Below are positions 1 through 9,297 of a stretch of DNA of 64,000 bases, in pieces. Below the pieces are notes generated by a model. The model saw only the letters and a program-made list of their open reading frames with translations. It had not been told where the DNA came from and made no database searches. The first letter of the stretch is position 1. Each line of letters starts with the position of its first letter. A program made the position numbers and the translations under genes. Origin of the DNA: Williamsia soli (lineage in GTDB: Bacteria; Actinomycetota; Actinomycetes; Mycobacteriales; Mycobacteriaceae); the NCBI RefSeq assembly GCF_017377795.1, contig NZ_JAFRDR010000001.1, positions 868,001-932,000 of the forward strand. The letters are read 5' to 3'.

Positions 1-1060
1 CGCGTAGGTCGGTGTCGGGATTGATCGCGACGGCGGTGCCGACCAGCGACAGCATCGGGACGTCGTTGTGGGAGTCGGAGTAGGCGGTGCAGCGTTTGAG
101 ATTCAAGCCCTCACGGATCGCGAGTGATCGGACGGCGTGGGCCTTGCCGAGCCCGTGCAGGAGGTCGCCGACCAGTCGTCCGGTGAAAACCCCGTCGACG
201 CTCTCGGCGACCGTGCCCAGAGCGCCGGTCAGCCCGAGCCGCTCGGCGATGGTCTGGGCCAGTTCCACGGGCGTGGCGGTGACGAGCCACACCTGTTGGC
301 CGGCGTCGATGTGCATCTGGGCCAGTGCGGCGGTCCCTGGCCAGATCTTGTCGGCGATGAACTCGTCGTAGATCTCCTCGCCCACGCGGACCAGCTCCGC
401 GGTGGAGCGGCCCGCGATGAACGAAAGGGCCTTCTCCCGGCCTTGCGCGACGTCTTCGGAGTTCTCGCGTCCGGTGATCCGGAACTTCGCCTGCGCCCAG
501 ACGAACTCCATGATGTCGCGGTAGCTGAAGTAGTCCCGCGCGGCCAGACCTCGGGCGAAGTGGATCATCGACGACCCCTGGACCAGGGTGTTGTCGACGT
601 CGAAAAAGGCGGCAGCGGTGAGGTCGGGCGGTACGACGGTGGGGCGGCCGGGTTCGTCCACGTCGGCATCGCCCTGGTCCAGGCGCGGATCGATGAGGGT
701 GTCGCCGCCACCGGGCAGCGCACGCTCCCGGAGTTTCGCGTAGGCGGCGTGGGCGCTGGCCTCACCCGCAAGTGACTGACGGAGTTCCCCCGCGGACTGA
801 CGGAACCTGCCGACACGGCTGGTCAGGGGCGACAGTGGGCCGGATGCGGTCGCGGGCCGGGCTTCGGCTTCCTCGGCGTCGGCTTCCTCGTCGTCGAGGT
901 CGTCGCCGTCGAGGTCGTCATCATCTGGGGCGTCGTCATCGGGGGAATCGTCGTCGACGAGATCGTCATCGTCGAGCGCAGGATCAAACTGGTCTTCGGG
1001 TTCGTCGAGGCGGGATCGGTCTGCGTCACCGGCGTTGTCGTCGCCCGGAGTATTTGTCAC
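1..1060 (-). CDS. HAD-IB (SerB-like) phosphatase, C-terminus beyond window edge
   Basis: Haloacid-dehalogenase hydrolase of the SerB/HAD-IB kind. The family dephosphorylates small phosphomonoesters, but the substrate is not readable here. About 353 codons are visible. HAD motif I (DVDNT) lies near residue 154 and motif IV (SDSHNDVPM) near residue 329, so only the end is missing. GTG at 1060 is the preferred start because GGAGG (complement of 1069-1073) lies 8 nt upstream, while the ATG at 1066 would leave only 2 nt. The first ~95 residues are a run rich in Asp and Glu that the phosphatase core does not need. It is divergent from the glutaredoxin gene, as in the M. tuberculosis Rv0505c-Rv0508 region. 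Confidence 0.85.
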   Translation of the reverse strand, partial: MTNTPGDDNAGDADRSRLDEPEDQFDPALDDDDLVDDDSPDDDAPDDDDLDGDDLDDEEADAEEAEARPATASGPLSPLTSRVGRFRQSAGELRQSLAGEASAHAAYAKLRERALPGGGDTLIDPRLDQGDADVDEPGRPTVVPPDLTAAAFFDVDNTLVQGSSMIHFARGLAARDYFSYRDIMEFVWAQAKFRITGRENSEDVAQGREKALSFIAGRSTAELVRVGEEIYDEFIADKIWPGTAALAQMHIDAGQQVWLVTATPVELAQTIAERLGLTGALGTVAESVDGVFTGRLVGDLLHGLGKAHAVRSLAIREGLNLKRCTAYSDSHNDVPMLSLVGTAVAINPDTDLR

Positions 1061-1147
1061 TCGCATCGCCTCCTGTGGGTCTCGTTCAGCGTAGTCGGTG
1101 CCCGGGCGATGATCGGAGGTCCCGCCGCGCGTGCGCCTGTGAGTCCC

Positions 1148-1235
1148 GCGGAGCGTGCCTGGCACCCACGTGGAGCGTGCCCGGCACCCACGCGGAGCGT
1201 GCCCGGCACCCACGCGGAGCGTGCCTGGCACACTG
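1148..1235. repeat. Four tandem 22-bp units, each with a GTGCC-N-GGCAC palindrome
   Basis: Four head-to-tail 22-bp units start at 1148, 1170, 1192 and 1214. Each carries the perfect palindrome GTGCC(T/C)GGCAC at the same phase, so the dyads recur every 22 bp, about two helical turns. The array fills most of the divergent region between the phosphatase and the glutaredoxin gene and ends a few bases before the glutaredoxin ribosome binding site. It could be an operator array or a variable tandem repeat; the sequence does not decide. Confidence 0.85.
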
Positions 1236-1243
1236 GGAGGGTG

Positions 1244-1498
1244 ATGATCACGTTGCTCACCAGGGCGGGGTGTACCGCCTGCGCGCGGGCCCGCGCCGAC
1301 CTCGACCCGCTCATCGCCGACTTCGCGGTCGAGTTCGAGGAAATCGACGTCGATGCCATCGCCGACACCGACCCGGGCGTGCGCGCCGAGTTCGGTGACC
1401 GGTTGCCGGTCATTCTCCTCGACGGTCGTGAGCACAGCTATTGGGATGTGGATATCCCCAGGTTGCGAGCCGATTTGCAGGCGTCATCTGGACAGTAG
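1244..1498 (+). CDS. Glutaredoxin-like (thioredoxin-fold) protein
   Basis: Small thioredoxin-fold redox protein of 84 residues starting [17 protein letters not shown], with a CTAC redox pair at residues 10-13 directly after the first strand, as in glutaredoxins of the Rv0508 type. A cis-proline segment (RLPVILLDG) follows near residue 53. ATG 1244 is chosen because GGAGG ends 3 nt upstream; the GTG at 1241 would sit on the ribosome binding site itself. It presumably reduces disulfides in the cytoplasm, but no partner is visible. Upstream is the 22-bp palindromic array; downstream is the Rex operator. Confidence 0.85.
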   Translation: MITLLTRAGCTACARARADLDPLIADFAVEFEEIDVDAIADTDPGVRAEFGDRLPVILLDGREHSYWDVDIPRLRADLQASSGQ

Positions 1499-1532
1499 TC
1501 CAGACGGTTGATCAATTATCGGGGGGCCGAGT

Positions 1533-1550
1533 TTGTGAATCGATTCACAA
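1533..1550. promoter_or_regulatory. Rex operator (ROP) upstream of rex-hemA
   Basis: Perfect 18-bp palindrome TTGTGAATCGATTCACAA. It matches the established Rex operator pattern TTGTGAA-N4-TTCACAA exactly in both arms. It lies 113 bp before the rex start codon, so autoregulation of rex and NADH-dependent control of the downstream hem genes are expected, as known for the rex-hemACD operon of Streptomyces coelicolor. Confidence 0.92.
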
Positions 1551-1662
1551 GCGGTAACGTGATAGCGCGAGTCAGTGCGTTCGCGGTGCTTTTCGCAAGC
1601 ATCATGCCTGCTCCGCGACCCGCAGAAACCGGGGTCCGCAGAGCCGCGGACGGTGGCGCCCA

Positions 1663-2454
1663 ATGAGGAAGACGGTCGGCATGGGGAAGAGTCCTGCAGA
1701 TGCGGGAGACAAGGGGAACGCGGGTTCGGCCGGTGGCCCACAACCCGACATCCCGAGCGCTGCCGTTGCCCGGCTCGCCACCTACCTGCACGTGTTGCGT
1801 TCGATGAGCGAGACCGGCGCCATGGTCGTCTCGTCCGGACAACTCGCAGCGGCCGCAGGGGTGAACTCCGCAATACTTCGAAAAGACCTCTCCCACGTCG
1901 GTTCGGGTGGAGTGCGCGGCGTCGGATACGACGTCAGTCGCCTCGTCGCCCGCATCGCGTTGGCGCTCGGAGTCGAGCACAACCACAACGTGGTGCTCGC
2001 CGGCGCCGGCCATCTCGGCAAGGCCCTCATCAACCGCGTGGGTTTCGATCGTCGCGGTATCAAGATCGTCGCCATGGTCGAAGCCGACCCGCAGTTGGTC
2101 GGCACGTCCATCGCCGCGGCCGAAGGTGAACTCCGGGTCCGCGGCCTCGCCGAGATCCCGGCGATCTGTGCGGAACACCGCGTCGAGATCGCGGTGCTGG
2201 CGACATCGGACGAGCACGCCCAGATCACGTGCGACAGCTTCGTCGCCGCCGGTGTGCAGCAGATCCTCAATTTCACGTGCGTGGCACCCCGGGTGCCCGA
2301 GCACGTCTACGTCAGGCCAGTCGACTTCGCTCTGGAGTTGCAGGTGATGGCGTTCAACGCAGCGCGCAGGCATAGCGCGGAAGCTCAAGTTGTGCAGCGT
2401 AATTCGACCCCAGGTGGTCGGACGCAATCGAAACAAAGGTCGGTGGGCGTGTGA
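1663..2454 (+). CDS. rex: Redox-sensing transcriptional repressor Rex
   Basis: Rex repressor, which binds DNA when NADH is low and is released by NADH. The product is 263 residues: an N-terminal winged helix (about 30-105, with the recognition stretch [17 protein letters not shown]), then a Rossmann NAD(H) domain with GAGHLGKAL near residue 113, and a C-terminal domain-swap helix ([16 protein letters not shown]). The length is slightly above the usual 210-250 because of extra residues at both ends. ATG 1681 is an alternative start. Its stop overlaps the hemA start in GTGA, so the two are translationally linked. A perfect Rex operator precedes it. Confidence 0.95.
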   Translation: MRKTVGMGKSPADAGDKGNAGSAGGPQPDIPSAAVARLATYLHVLRSMSETGAMVVSSGQLAAAAGVNSAILRKDLSHVGSGGVRGVGYDVSRLVARIALALGVEHNHNVVLAGAGHLGKALINRVGFDRRGIKIVAMVEADPQLVGTSIAAAEGELRVRGLAEIPAICAEHRVEIAVLATSDEHAQITCDSFVAAGVQQILNFTCVAPRVPEHVYVRPVDFALELQVMAFNAARRHSAEAQVVQRNSTPGGRTQSKQRSVGV

Positions 2455-3797
2455 GTATCTTCCTGTTCGGCATCTCGCACCGCAGCGCGCCGGTGCCGAT
2501 ACTCGAGCGGCTCGCCGTCACCGACACCGATCGTCCGAAGCTGATCGAGGATCTGCTCGACAGTCCGCAGATCAGCGAGGCGATGATCGTCTCCACCTGC
2601 AACCGCGTCGAGGTCTACGCCGTGGTCGACGCCTTCCACCCCGCGCTCGAGGCGGTGGGCGAGGTGATGGGCAGGCATTCGGGCATGACGGTCAACGAGA
2701 TGACCAAGTACGCCTATGTCCGGTACTCCGAGGCCGTGGTGGAGCATCTGTTCTCGGTCGCCGCAGGCCTGGACTCGATGGTTGTCGGCGAACAGCAGAT
2801 CCTGGGCCAGATCCGGTCGTCGTATGCCAGCGCTGATGCCAACCGCTCTGCTGGCCGGGTGCTGCACGAGTTGGCTCAGCAGGCGCTGCGGGTGGGCAAG
2901 CGGGTCCACAGCGAGACCGGTCTCGACCGCGCGGGCGCCTCGGTGGTGTCGGTGTCCCTCGAGCGCGCCAAGGGCGTCCTCGGCGGTGAGATCGGTTCGG
3001 CCGTCGTGTTCGGTGCGGGCGCCATGGGCGGACTCGCTGCCGCGCACCTCGCCAGGGCAGGTGTCACCGACCTCAGGGTGGTGAACCGGACGTTCGAGAA
3101 GGCGCAGCACCTCGCGGCCAATGTCACCAAGAATCACGGCGTGAACGCCCGCGCGGTCGAGATGGACGACCTGACGGACGCCCTCGCAGGCGCCGACGTC
3201 CTCGTCACCTGTACGGGCACCATCGGCACCGTGGTCGGCGTCGGCGAGGTGCATTCGGCACTCGCCCGGCGGACGGCCCCGGGCCCGCTGGTCATCTGCG
3301 ACCTCGGGTTGCCTCGCAACGTCGATCCTGCGGCCGGGCGGTTGCCGGATGTGCACATCATCGACATCGAGGGTCTGCGCGGCGATGAGGGCACCAAGGC
3401 GGCCGACGCCGACGAGGTCGCGGCGCGCGACATCGTCCTGGCAGAGCTCGCCGATTACCTCACGCACCAGCGCCAGGCCGAGGTGACGCCCACCGTGACG
3501 GCGCTCCGGCAACGGGCGGCCGAGGTGGTGCAGGCCGAGATGCTGCGTCTGGAGAGCCGGCTCCCCGGTCTCGACGACCCCCAGCGCGACGAGGTCGCCA
3601 AGACCGTGCGGCGCGTCGTCGACAAGCTGCTGCACGCGCCGACCGTGCGCGTGAAACAACTCGCCAGCACCCCGCAGGGCGATCATTATGCCGAGGCCCT
3701 GCGCGAACTCTTCGAACTCAAACCCGGTGCGGCGGAATCGGTTTCTGCGCCCGAGGTCGGTCTCGGCGAGACCGACACCCATGGAAAGGCCCGGTAG
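2451..3797 (+). CDS. hemA: Glutamyl-tRNA reductase
   Basis: First step of the C5 haem pathway: reduces glutamyl-tRNA(Glu) to glutamate-1-semialdehyde with NADPH. The product is 448 residues. The N-terminal catalytic domain has STCNRVEVY with the thioester cysteine at residue 50. The NADPH-binding domain has [13 protein letters not shown] near residue 190. The C-terminal helical dimerisation domain follows. It uses a GTG start overlapping the rex stop by 4 nt. HemL, which uses the product, is encoded 28 kb downstream at 31464. Control by Rex is expected through the shared transcript. Confidence 0.97.
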   Translation: MSIFLFGISHRSAPVPILERLAVTDTDRPKLIEDLLDSPQISEAMIVSTCNRVEVYAVVDAFHPALEAVGEVMGRHSGMTVNEMTKYAYVRYSEAVVEHLFSVAAGLDSMVVGEQQILGQIRSSYASADANRSAGRVLHELAQQALRVGKRVHSETGLDRAGASVVSVSLERAKGVLGGEIGSAVVFGAGAMGGLAAAHLARAGVTDLRVVNRTFEKAQHLAANVTKNHGVNARAVEMDDLTDALAGADVLVTCTGTIGTVVGVGEVHSALARRTAPGPLVICDLGLPRNVDPAAGRLPDVHIIDIEGLRGDEGTKAADADEVAARDIVLAELADYLTHQRQAEVTPTVTALRQRAAEVVQAEMLRLESRLPGLDDPQRDEVAKTVRRVVDKLLHAPTVRVKQLASTPQGDHYAEALRELFELKPGAAESVSAPEVGLGETDTHGKAR

Positions 3798-3803
3798 CAG
3801 CAA

Positions 3804-4739
3804 TTGAGTGAGTCCAGTCCGAATCCGATCCGGATCGGCACCCGTGGTTCTTTGCTGGCCACCACCCAGGCCGGCACCATCCGAGACGGTCTGATCGCGG
3901 CAGGCCATCCCGCTGAACTGGTCATCATCAAAACTGCCGGCGACCTGTCCGCGGCTCCGGTCCAGCAGATCGGGGTCGGTGTCTTCACGACCGCGATTCG
4001 CCAGGCGCTGACCAACCGCGAGGTCGACGTAGCGGTGCATTCGTACAAAGACCTGCCGACCGCACCCGAGCCAGGCCTCGAGATCGCCGCCATCCCGCCC
4101 CGTGAGGATCCACGCGACGCACTCGTCGCCGCGGGTGGAAAAGTGCTGGGTGAGCTGCTGCCGGGCGCCACGATCGGTACTTCCGCGCCGCGACGGGCAG
4201 CGCAGCTTAGAGCATTGGGTCTCGGTTTGGAAATCCGCCCCCTACGAGGCAACCTTGATTCTCGGTTGGGCAAAGTCGCCAGCGGGGAACTCGACGCGGT
4301 GGTAGTGGCCCGGGCCGGACTCGTACGAATCGGACGGACCGATGAGGTCACCGAAGCGTTGGATCCGGTTCAGATGCTACCGGCGCCTGCACAGGGCGCC
4401 TTGGCCGTGGAGTGCCGCGCAGACGATGCCCAACTGGTGAGCATTCTCGCCGAGTTGGACGATCCGTCCACCCGTGCGGCGATTGACGCCGAACGTGCGG
4501 TGCTTGCGGCCCTCGAGGCCGGATGCACGGCGCCGATCGGTGCTTTGGCCGAGGTGGTCGAGTCGATCGATGAGGACGGACGCGTTTTCACCGAGCTGTC
4601 GCTCCGCGCGACGGTCGTTGCCGAAGATGGTTCGGACGCGATCAAGGCCTCGGTGGTGGGTCCGACCGAACGAGCGACCGAACTCGGCCGAGAACTTGCC
4701 GCAGAACTGCTGGATCAGGGAGCAAAAGAGCTCCTCTAG
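3804..4739 (+). CDS. hemC: Porphobilinogen deaminase (hydroxymethylbilane synthase)
   Basis: Polymerises four porphobilinogen units to hydroxymethylbilane. The 311-residue product has the family opening [15 protein letters not shown]. It has the substrate-binding stretches [11 protein letters not shown] and [11 protein letters not shown]. The dipyrromethane cofactor cysteine is at about residue 241 in [13 protein letters not shown]. The start appears to be TTG at 3804, since no in-frame ATG or GTG fits. It follows hemA by 6 nt. Confidence 0.96.
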   Translation: MSESSPNPIRIGTRGSLLATTQAGTIRDGLIAAGHPAELVIIKTAGDLSAAPVQQIGVGVFTTAIRQALTNREVDVAVHSYKDLPTAPEPGLEIAAIPPREDPRDALVAAGGKVLGELLPGATIGTSAPRRAAQLRALGLGLEIRPLRGNLDSRLGKVASGELDAVVVARAGLVRIGRTDEVTEALDPVQMLPAPAQGALAVECRADDAQLVSILAELDDPSTRAAIDAERAVLAALEAGCTAPIGALAEVVESIDEDGRVFTELSLRATVVAEDGSDAIKASVVGPTERATELGRELAAELLDQGAKELL

Positions 4740-4784
4740 AGCCAGCGGGCCGAGCTACAGCCCCACGGGGCAGGAGTGCTGAGC

Positions 4785-6473
4785 ATGAGCCGTACCAAAA
4801 AGGCCGTTACCCCTGGTCGCATTCTCTTTGTCGGGGCAGGCCCCGGCGACCCGGGATTGTTGACCGTCCGCGCCCGCACCGCGATCGAGAACGCCGTCAC
4901 GGTGTTCATCGATCCCGACGTGCCGTCCGCGGTCGTCGACCAGATCGGTGTCAAACCCGGGCAACAGGCCGAGTCGAGGACCGGTTCCTCGCGGACTGTC
5001 AAACCGAGCAAACAAGACCCTAGCGCCGCGGCAGACGGCTCCGAGCATCAGGGTGGGGAACAAGACACCCCCGCCGCCGACGCCCCTGTTTCCGACGAGC
5101 CGCTGAGCAATGTGCGTCCGGCACTGGGCGATCCGAACGAGGTGGCCAAGACGCTGGTCGCGACCGCCCGCGAGGGTGAGGACGTGGTCCGGCTCGTCGC
5201 AGGCGACCCGTTGACCACCGATTCCGTCCTCGCCGAGGTCAACGCGGTCGCTCGCACGCAGGTGCAGTTCGAGGTCATCCCCGGACTGCCCGCCACGGCC
5301 GCTGTGCCGAGTTACGCGGGTATGCCGCTGGGTTCGGGGCACACCGAGGCAGATGTCCGCGGAGAGGTCGACTGGGCGGCTCTGGCCGCCGCGCCCGGAC
5401 CGCTCGTCCTGCACGCGACGTCGGGGCATCTGGCCGAGACCGCCAGCGCGCTGACCGAGCACGGGCTGGCCGCGCAGACGCCTGCCGCGATCACGGTCAA
5501 CGGCACCACCTGCCAGCAGCGCACCATCGAGGCGACGCTGGCCACCCTGAACGAGAGCGGCAGCGCCCTGACCGGGCCGCTGATCGTCACCATCGGCAAG
5601 GTCGTCACCCAGCGCGGCAAGCTGAGCTGGTGGGAATCACGCGCCCTGTACGGCTGGACGGTGCTGGTGCCGCGTACCAAGGATCAGGCCGGCGACATGT
5701 CTGACCGTCTCGTCACGCACGGCGCCATTCCGATGGAGGTTCCGACGATTGCTGTCGAGCCGCCCCGCAGCCCGGCGCAGATGGAACGCGCGGTCAAGGG
5801 TCTGGTCGACGGTCGCTACCAGTGGGTGGTGTTCACCTCCACCAACGCCGTCCGCGCGGTCTGGGACAAGTTCGCCGAGTTCGGTTTGGACGCACGGGCT
5901 TTCAGTGGCGTCAAGATCGCGTGCGTCGGTGAGGCCACCGCTGAGAAGGTCCGCGGATTCGGGATCAATCCCGAATTGCTGCCCTCGGGGGAGCAGTCCT
6001 CACTGGGACTGCTCGAGGATTTCCCGCCATACGACGACGTCTTCGACCCGGTGAACCGGATCCTGTTGCCGCGCGCCGACATCGCCACCGAGACCCTGTC
6101 CGAAGGCCTGCGCGGCCGCGGCTGGGAGATCGACGACGTCACCGCGTACCGCACGGTCCGCGCGGCTCCGCCGCCCGCCGAGACCCGCGAGATGATCAAG
6201 ACCGGTGGTTTCGACGCGGTCTGCTTCACCTCGAGCTCGACCGTCCGCAACCTGGTCGGCATCGCCGGCAAGCCGCATGCGCGCACGATCGTGGCCTGCA
6301 TCGGACCGAAGACCGCCGAAACCGCAACCGAGTTCGGCCTGCGGGTCGACGTGCGGCCGGAGAACGCGTCGGTGCCGGAACTGGTGGACGCGCTCGCCGA
6401 GCACGCCGCTCGGCTGCGCGCCGAAGGCGCACTGCCTCCGCCGCGTAAGAAGGCTCGTCGGTCGCGCTCGTAG
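4785..6473 (+). CDS. hemD: Fused uroporphyrinogen-III methylase-like / uroporphyrinogen-III synthase
   Basis: Two-domain protein of 562 residues. The C-terminal half (from about 275, after YGWTVLVPRTKD) is uroporphyrinogen-III synthase, which closes hydroxymethylbilane. The N-terminal half is a tetrapyrrole methylase fold with the SAM loop GAGPGDPGLLTVRA near residue 16. The usual GGDPF and PG-T/S-S motifs are altered (VAGDPLTTDS, IPGLPATAA), so methylase activity is uncertain. A low-complexity insertion of ~55 residues (about 58-112) interrupts it. ATG 4785 has AGGAG 8 nt upstream and is preferred to GTG 4776. The fused form is usual in mycobacteria and Streptomyces. Confidence 0.93.
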   Translation: MSRTKKAVTPGRILFVGAGPGDPGLLTVRARTAIENAVTVFIDPDVPSAVVDQIGVKPGQQAESRTGSSRTVKPSKQDPSAAADGSEHQGGEQDTPAADAPVSDEPLSNVRPALGDPNEVAKTLVATAREGEDVVRLVAGDPLTTDSVLAEVNAVARTQVQFEVIPGLPATAAVPSYAGMPLGSGHTEADVRGEVDWAALAAAPGPLVLHATSGHLAETASALTEHGLAAQTPAAITVNGTTCQQRTIEATLATLNESGSALTGPLIVTIGKVVTQRGKLSWWESRALYGWTVLVPRTKDQAGDMSDRLVTHGAIPMEVPTIAVEPPRSPAQMERAVKGLVDGRYQWVVFTSTNAVRAVWDKFAEFGLDARAFSGVKIACVGEATAEKVRGFGINPELLPSGEQSSLGLLEDFPPYDDVFDPVNRILLPRADIATETLSEGLRGRGWEIDDVTAYRTVRAAPPPAETREMIKTGGFDAVCFTSSSTVRNLVGIAGKPHARTIVACIGPKTAETATEFGLRVDVRPENASVPELVDALAEHAARLRAEGALPPPRKKARRSRS

Positions 6474-6482
6474 GCTGGCGGT

Positions 6483-7478
6483 ATGACCGCACCTCTCAAC
6501 CGTCCGCCGTTCGACCGTCCCAGGCGACTTCGCAGCACTCCGGCGATGCGTCGGCTGGTTGCCGAGACATCGCTGGAGCCGCGGCATCTGGTGTTGCCGA
6601 TGTTCGTCGCCGACGGCATCGACGAACCGCGTCCGATCAGCTCGATGCCCGGCGTCGTCCAGCACACGCGGGAGTCGTTGCGGCGTGCGGCGGGTGACGC
6701 TGTCACCGCAGGTGTCGGTGGCCTGATGCTGTTCGGTGTCCCGGCCGCCGCCGACAAGGACGCCGTCGGCAGTGCCGGTACCGATCCCGATGGGGTGCTC
6801 AACGCAGCTCTCCGGGATCTGCGCTCCGATCTCGGCGACTCCACGGTGATCATGGCCGACACCTGCCTCGACGAGTTCACCGATCACGGACACTGTGGTG
6901 TGCTGCGCGACGATGGCGTCGTCGACAACGATGCCACCCTGGAGCGCTACGCCGAGATGGCAGTGGTGCAGGCCCGGTCGGGGGCACACGTCGTCGGCCC
7001 CAGCGGGATGATGGACGCCCAGGTCGGGGTGATCCGCGCGGCTCTTGACGCCGCCGGGTTCTCGGACACCGCGATCCTCGCCTACACAGCCAAGTACTCC
7101 TCGGCCTTCTACGGCCCGTTCCGTGAGGCCGTCGGTTCGTCGCTGCGGGGTGATCGCAAGACGTATCAGCAGGATCCGGCCAATGCGCGTGAGTCCATGC
7201 GGGAGCTGGCCCTGGACCTCGCCGAGGGCGCCGACATGGTGATGGTCAAGCCGGCGATGTCGTATCTCGACGTGCTGAGCAAGGTCGCGGACGCGGCCGA
7301 TGTACCGGTTGCGGCCTATCAGATCTCGGGTGAGTACGCGATGATCACCGCCGCCGCCGAGCGTGGCTGGATCGATCGCGATGCGGCGATCCTCGAGTCC
7401 CTTCTCGGTATCCGCCGCGCCGGAGCTGACATCGTGCTCACATATTGGGCCCACGAGGTCGCAGCTGCGCTACATTGA
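6483..7478 (+). CDS. hemB: Delta-aminolevulinic acid dehydratase (porphobilinogen synthase)
   Basis: Condenses two 5-aminolevulinate molecules to porphobilinogen. The 331-residue product has the two Schiff-base lysine regions AYTAKYSSAFYGPFR and MVMVKPAMSYLDV. The metal-binding stretch reads DTCLDEFTDHGHCG: the outer two cysteines of the zinc site are present and the middle one is aspartate, a mixed zinc/magnesium pattern. It lies 9 nt after hemD and completes the cluster in the order rex-hemA-hemC-hemD-hemB. Confidence 0.96.
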   Translation: MTAPLNRPPFDRPRRLRSTPAMRRLVAETSLEPRHLVLPMFVADGIDEPRPISSMPGVVQHTRESLRRAAGDAVTAGVGGLMLFGVPAAADKDAVGSAGTDPDGVLNAALRDLRSDLGDSTVIMADTCLDEFTDHGHCGVLRDDGVVDNDATLERYAEMAVVQARSGAHVVGPSGMMDAQVGVIRAALDAAGFSDTAILAYTAKYSSAFYGPFREAVGSSLRGDRKTYQQDPANARESMRELALDLAEGADMVMVKPAMSYLDVLSKVADAADVPVAAYQISGEYAMITAAAERGWIDRDAAILESLLGIRRAGADIVLTYWAHEVAAALH

Positions 7479-7549
7479 ACGTCACAGATGATTGGTGATC
7501 GTTCATTGGTGGGGGCTGATGATGCGAATGGGGTGCTGGGGGAACTGCC

Positions 7550-8101
7550 GTGTCGGATGGATCGAATCGCGTCGAGCACGTCTTCTCACGCTCGATCAGG
7601 CGACGGTGGAGCGCGCAGGGTGACATCGCGACGCGAGATGACCTGTACCGCTTCGTGAAACAGCTGCGCGACGACGGTATTCCGGTGGAGGCGTCGGCGG
7701 CGGTCCTGGAGTTCGATGCGGCAGATTTCCGGCGGTGGCTGGCCGGGGATCAGCCGGTCCGGGTCTTCGAGGCAGAGACCGCGGCGCGCGTGGAGCGTTC
7801 CCGCCAGCAGCTGAGCGGCTCGGAGACACGGCTGCGCGGAGCCGGACGCCGACCCGTGGAGCCTGTCGAAGACTGTGACAGTTTGATGCGTGCTTTTGAG
7901 AGTACGGTCCGCCTCCGCGCCCGGGAACTGGTCGCCGATCCGCCCCTGCATCAGTCCGGTTGGTTCCCCCTGATGCGGCTGCTGGCAGGCGAAGGGGTGC
8001 CCGTCGAGGTCAGTGCGACGATTCTCGGGGTCGATGTGGTGGCCTACCGGGACTGGATCTGCGACCACCGGATGCAGATCGACTCGTCGAGGGATCGGTA
8101 G
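7550..8101 (+). CDS. Hypothetical protein with an internal duplication
   Basis: Unrecognised 183-residue soluble protein with a GTG start. It contains two copies of a ~35-residue unit: GIPVEASAAVLEFDAADFRR (near residue 44) and GVPVEVSATILGVDVVAYRD (near residue 150). Each is preceded by a helix (LYRFVKQLRDD; FPLMRLLAGE), so each half looks like a small HTH-like or coiled module. The linker is rich in Arg and Ser. It follows hemB by 71 nt on the same strand. No function is proposed. Confidence 0.7.
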   Translation: MSDGSNRVEHVFSRSIRRRWSAQGDIATRDDLYRFVKQLRDDGIPVEASAAVLEFDAADFRRWLAGDQPVRVFEAETAARVERSRQQLSGSETRLRGAGRRPVEPVEDCDSLMRAFESTVRLRARELVADPPLHQSGWFPLMRLLAGEGVPVEVSATILGVDVVAYRDWICDHRMQIDSSRDR

Positions 8102-8179
8102 TCGGGTCGGACGTCGATGGCCGGCCGAACGCCGGGAGACAACTCAAGGCGTCGGGCCGGAGCCACTAGGCTGGTGCCC

Positions 8180-8905
8180 ATGTCCGTGACCCCGCAGCAG
8201 CCAGAGCGGCCGCCGCTCGCCAGTTCTCTCGCGATCGCCACCGAACTGTGGGTCCTGGTGACCATCGCGCAGATCGTGGCCGTGTGCGGTCAGTTCACGA
8301 TGGCCTCCGATCAGATCGATCAGGTCCGCGATGACATGGCGCGTCAAGGTCAACCGGTCTCCTACGGTCTCGTCGTCACGATGGTGATCGTGATCTCGAT
8401 CGTGATGATCGGCGGCATCTGCGGGACGTTGACCTGGTTCGCGCGTTCGGGACGGAACTGGGCCCGGCTCGGCCTCGGGTTCCTCAGCTTCTACCTGGTG
8501 GTGCAGACCGTCTACGCCTTCTTCGTCGCAGGGGCAGACCACTGGACGATGATCCCGACGGTGATCGGTGGCGTGGGGGCACTGGGCGCGGGGGTGTTGC
8601 TCCTGCACCGCGACTCCGATCAGTACTGCAAGGACATGGCTGCGTGGCGGGCAGAGAAGAAACGGCCGACGTCGACGTACCCGCCCGGCGGATATCCCCC
8701 AGTCGGCGGATATCCCCCGGTGGGCGGTTATCCCCCGCCGGGGCAGTATCCAGGTCAGAACCCGGGGCAGTATCCGGGTGCCGGACAACACCCGCAGTAT
8801 CCGCAGTACGGTCAGCCCGGGTATCCGCCGCAGCAGTATCAGCCGCCGGGTCCCCAGAACTCCCAGCAGTCCCAGAATGAGCCCGACACAGGAGAACGCA
8901 AGTGA
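8180..8905 (+). CDS. Four-helix membrane protein with Pro/Gly/Tyr-rich C-terminal tail
   Basis: Predicted integral membrane protein of 241 residues. Four hydrophobic segments lie at about 20-40, 70-90, 105-125 and 130-150. A cytoplasmic-type tail of ~80 residues follows, built from repeats such as GGYPPVGGYPPPGQYPG. Such tails are common in actinobacterial membrane proteins of unknown role. ATG 8180 is chosen because an AGG sequence lies 9 nt upstream and the residues before it look untranslated. It overlaps the next gene by 4 nt (GTGA), so the three membrane genes 8180-9848 form one operon. Confidence 0.78.
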   Translation: MSVTPQQPERPPLASSLAIATELWVLVTIAQIVAVCGQFTMASDQIDQVRDDMARQGQPVSYGLVVTMVIVISIVMIGGICGTLTWFARSGRNWARLGLGFLSFYLVVQTVYAFFVAGADHWTMIPTVIGGVGALGAGVLLLHRDSDQYCKDMAAWRAEKKRPTSTYPPGGYPPVGGYPPVGGYPPPGQYPGQNPGQYPGAGQHPQYPQYGQPGYPPQQYQPPGPQNSQQSQNEPDTGERK

Positions 8906-9297
8906 GCGCTACGCCCGTCGATCCGGCGGTCCCGCCGAAGCTGGTCACCAGGGCCTATTGGCTGTGGATGGCCGCAGGCGTGCTGCTGGCCCTCTACGGC
9001 GTGGCCATCATCATCGTGAGTCTGGTCGCGAATGGCGCAGGGTTCGTCATATTCGGGGTGTTCTTCGCGGCCATCGGTGCTGGTCTGATCGTGCTCGCGC
9101 GAAAGGCCTTCCCCGGTGACCCACGCTGGCGGTCGGCGTTGGCCGTCTTCACCCTGGTGCTGGTCGCGCTCGGAGTGCTGGCATCGCTGCTGGTGGCCCA
9201 GGTCGCCGCGGCGCCGCTGCTGTTCAGTCTTTGTGCATTGGTCGGGTCGATGATGGCTTACCGACCCTCGGCGGATCCGTGGTTCGCCGAGAAATGA
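8902..9297 (+). CDS. Small membrane protein
   Basis: 131 residues with four hydrophobic segments (about 17-40, 45-63, 75-98 and 100-115), short loops and no extracytoplasmic domain. The family is not recognised. The GTG start overlaps the previous stop by 4 nt and the stop overlaps the next start by 4 nt (ATGA), so it is translated as part of a three-gene membrane cluster. Confidence 0.75.
   Translation: MSATPVDPAVPPKLVTRAYWLWMAAGVLLALYGVAIIIVSLVANGAGFVIFGVFFAAIGAGLIVLARKAFPGDPRWRSALAVFTLVLVALGVLASLLVAQVAAAPLLFSLCALVGSMMAYRPSADPWFAEK

Noticed and set aside
2385-4040. Long open frame on the strand opposite hemA and hemC
   Set aside because: Third-position GC bias keeps antisense frames open; no family similarity and full overlap with clear hem genes.
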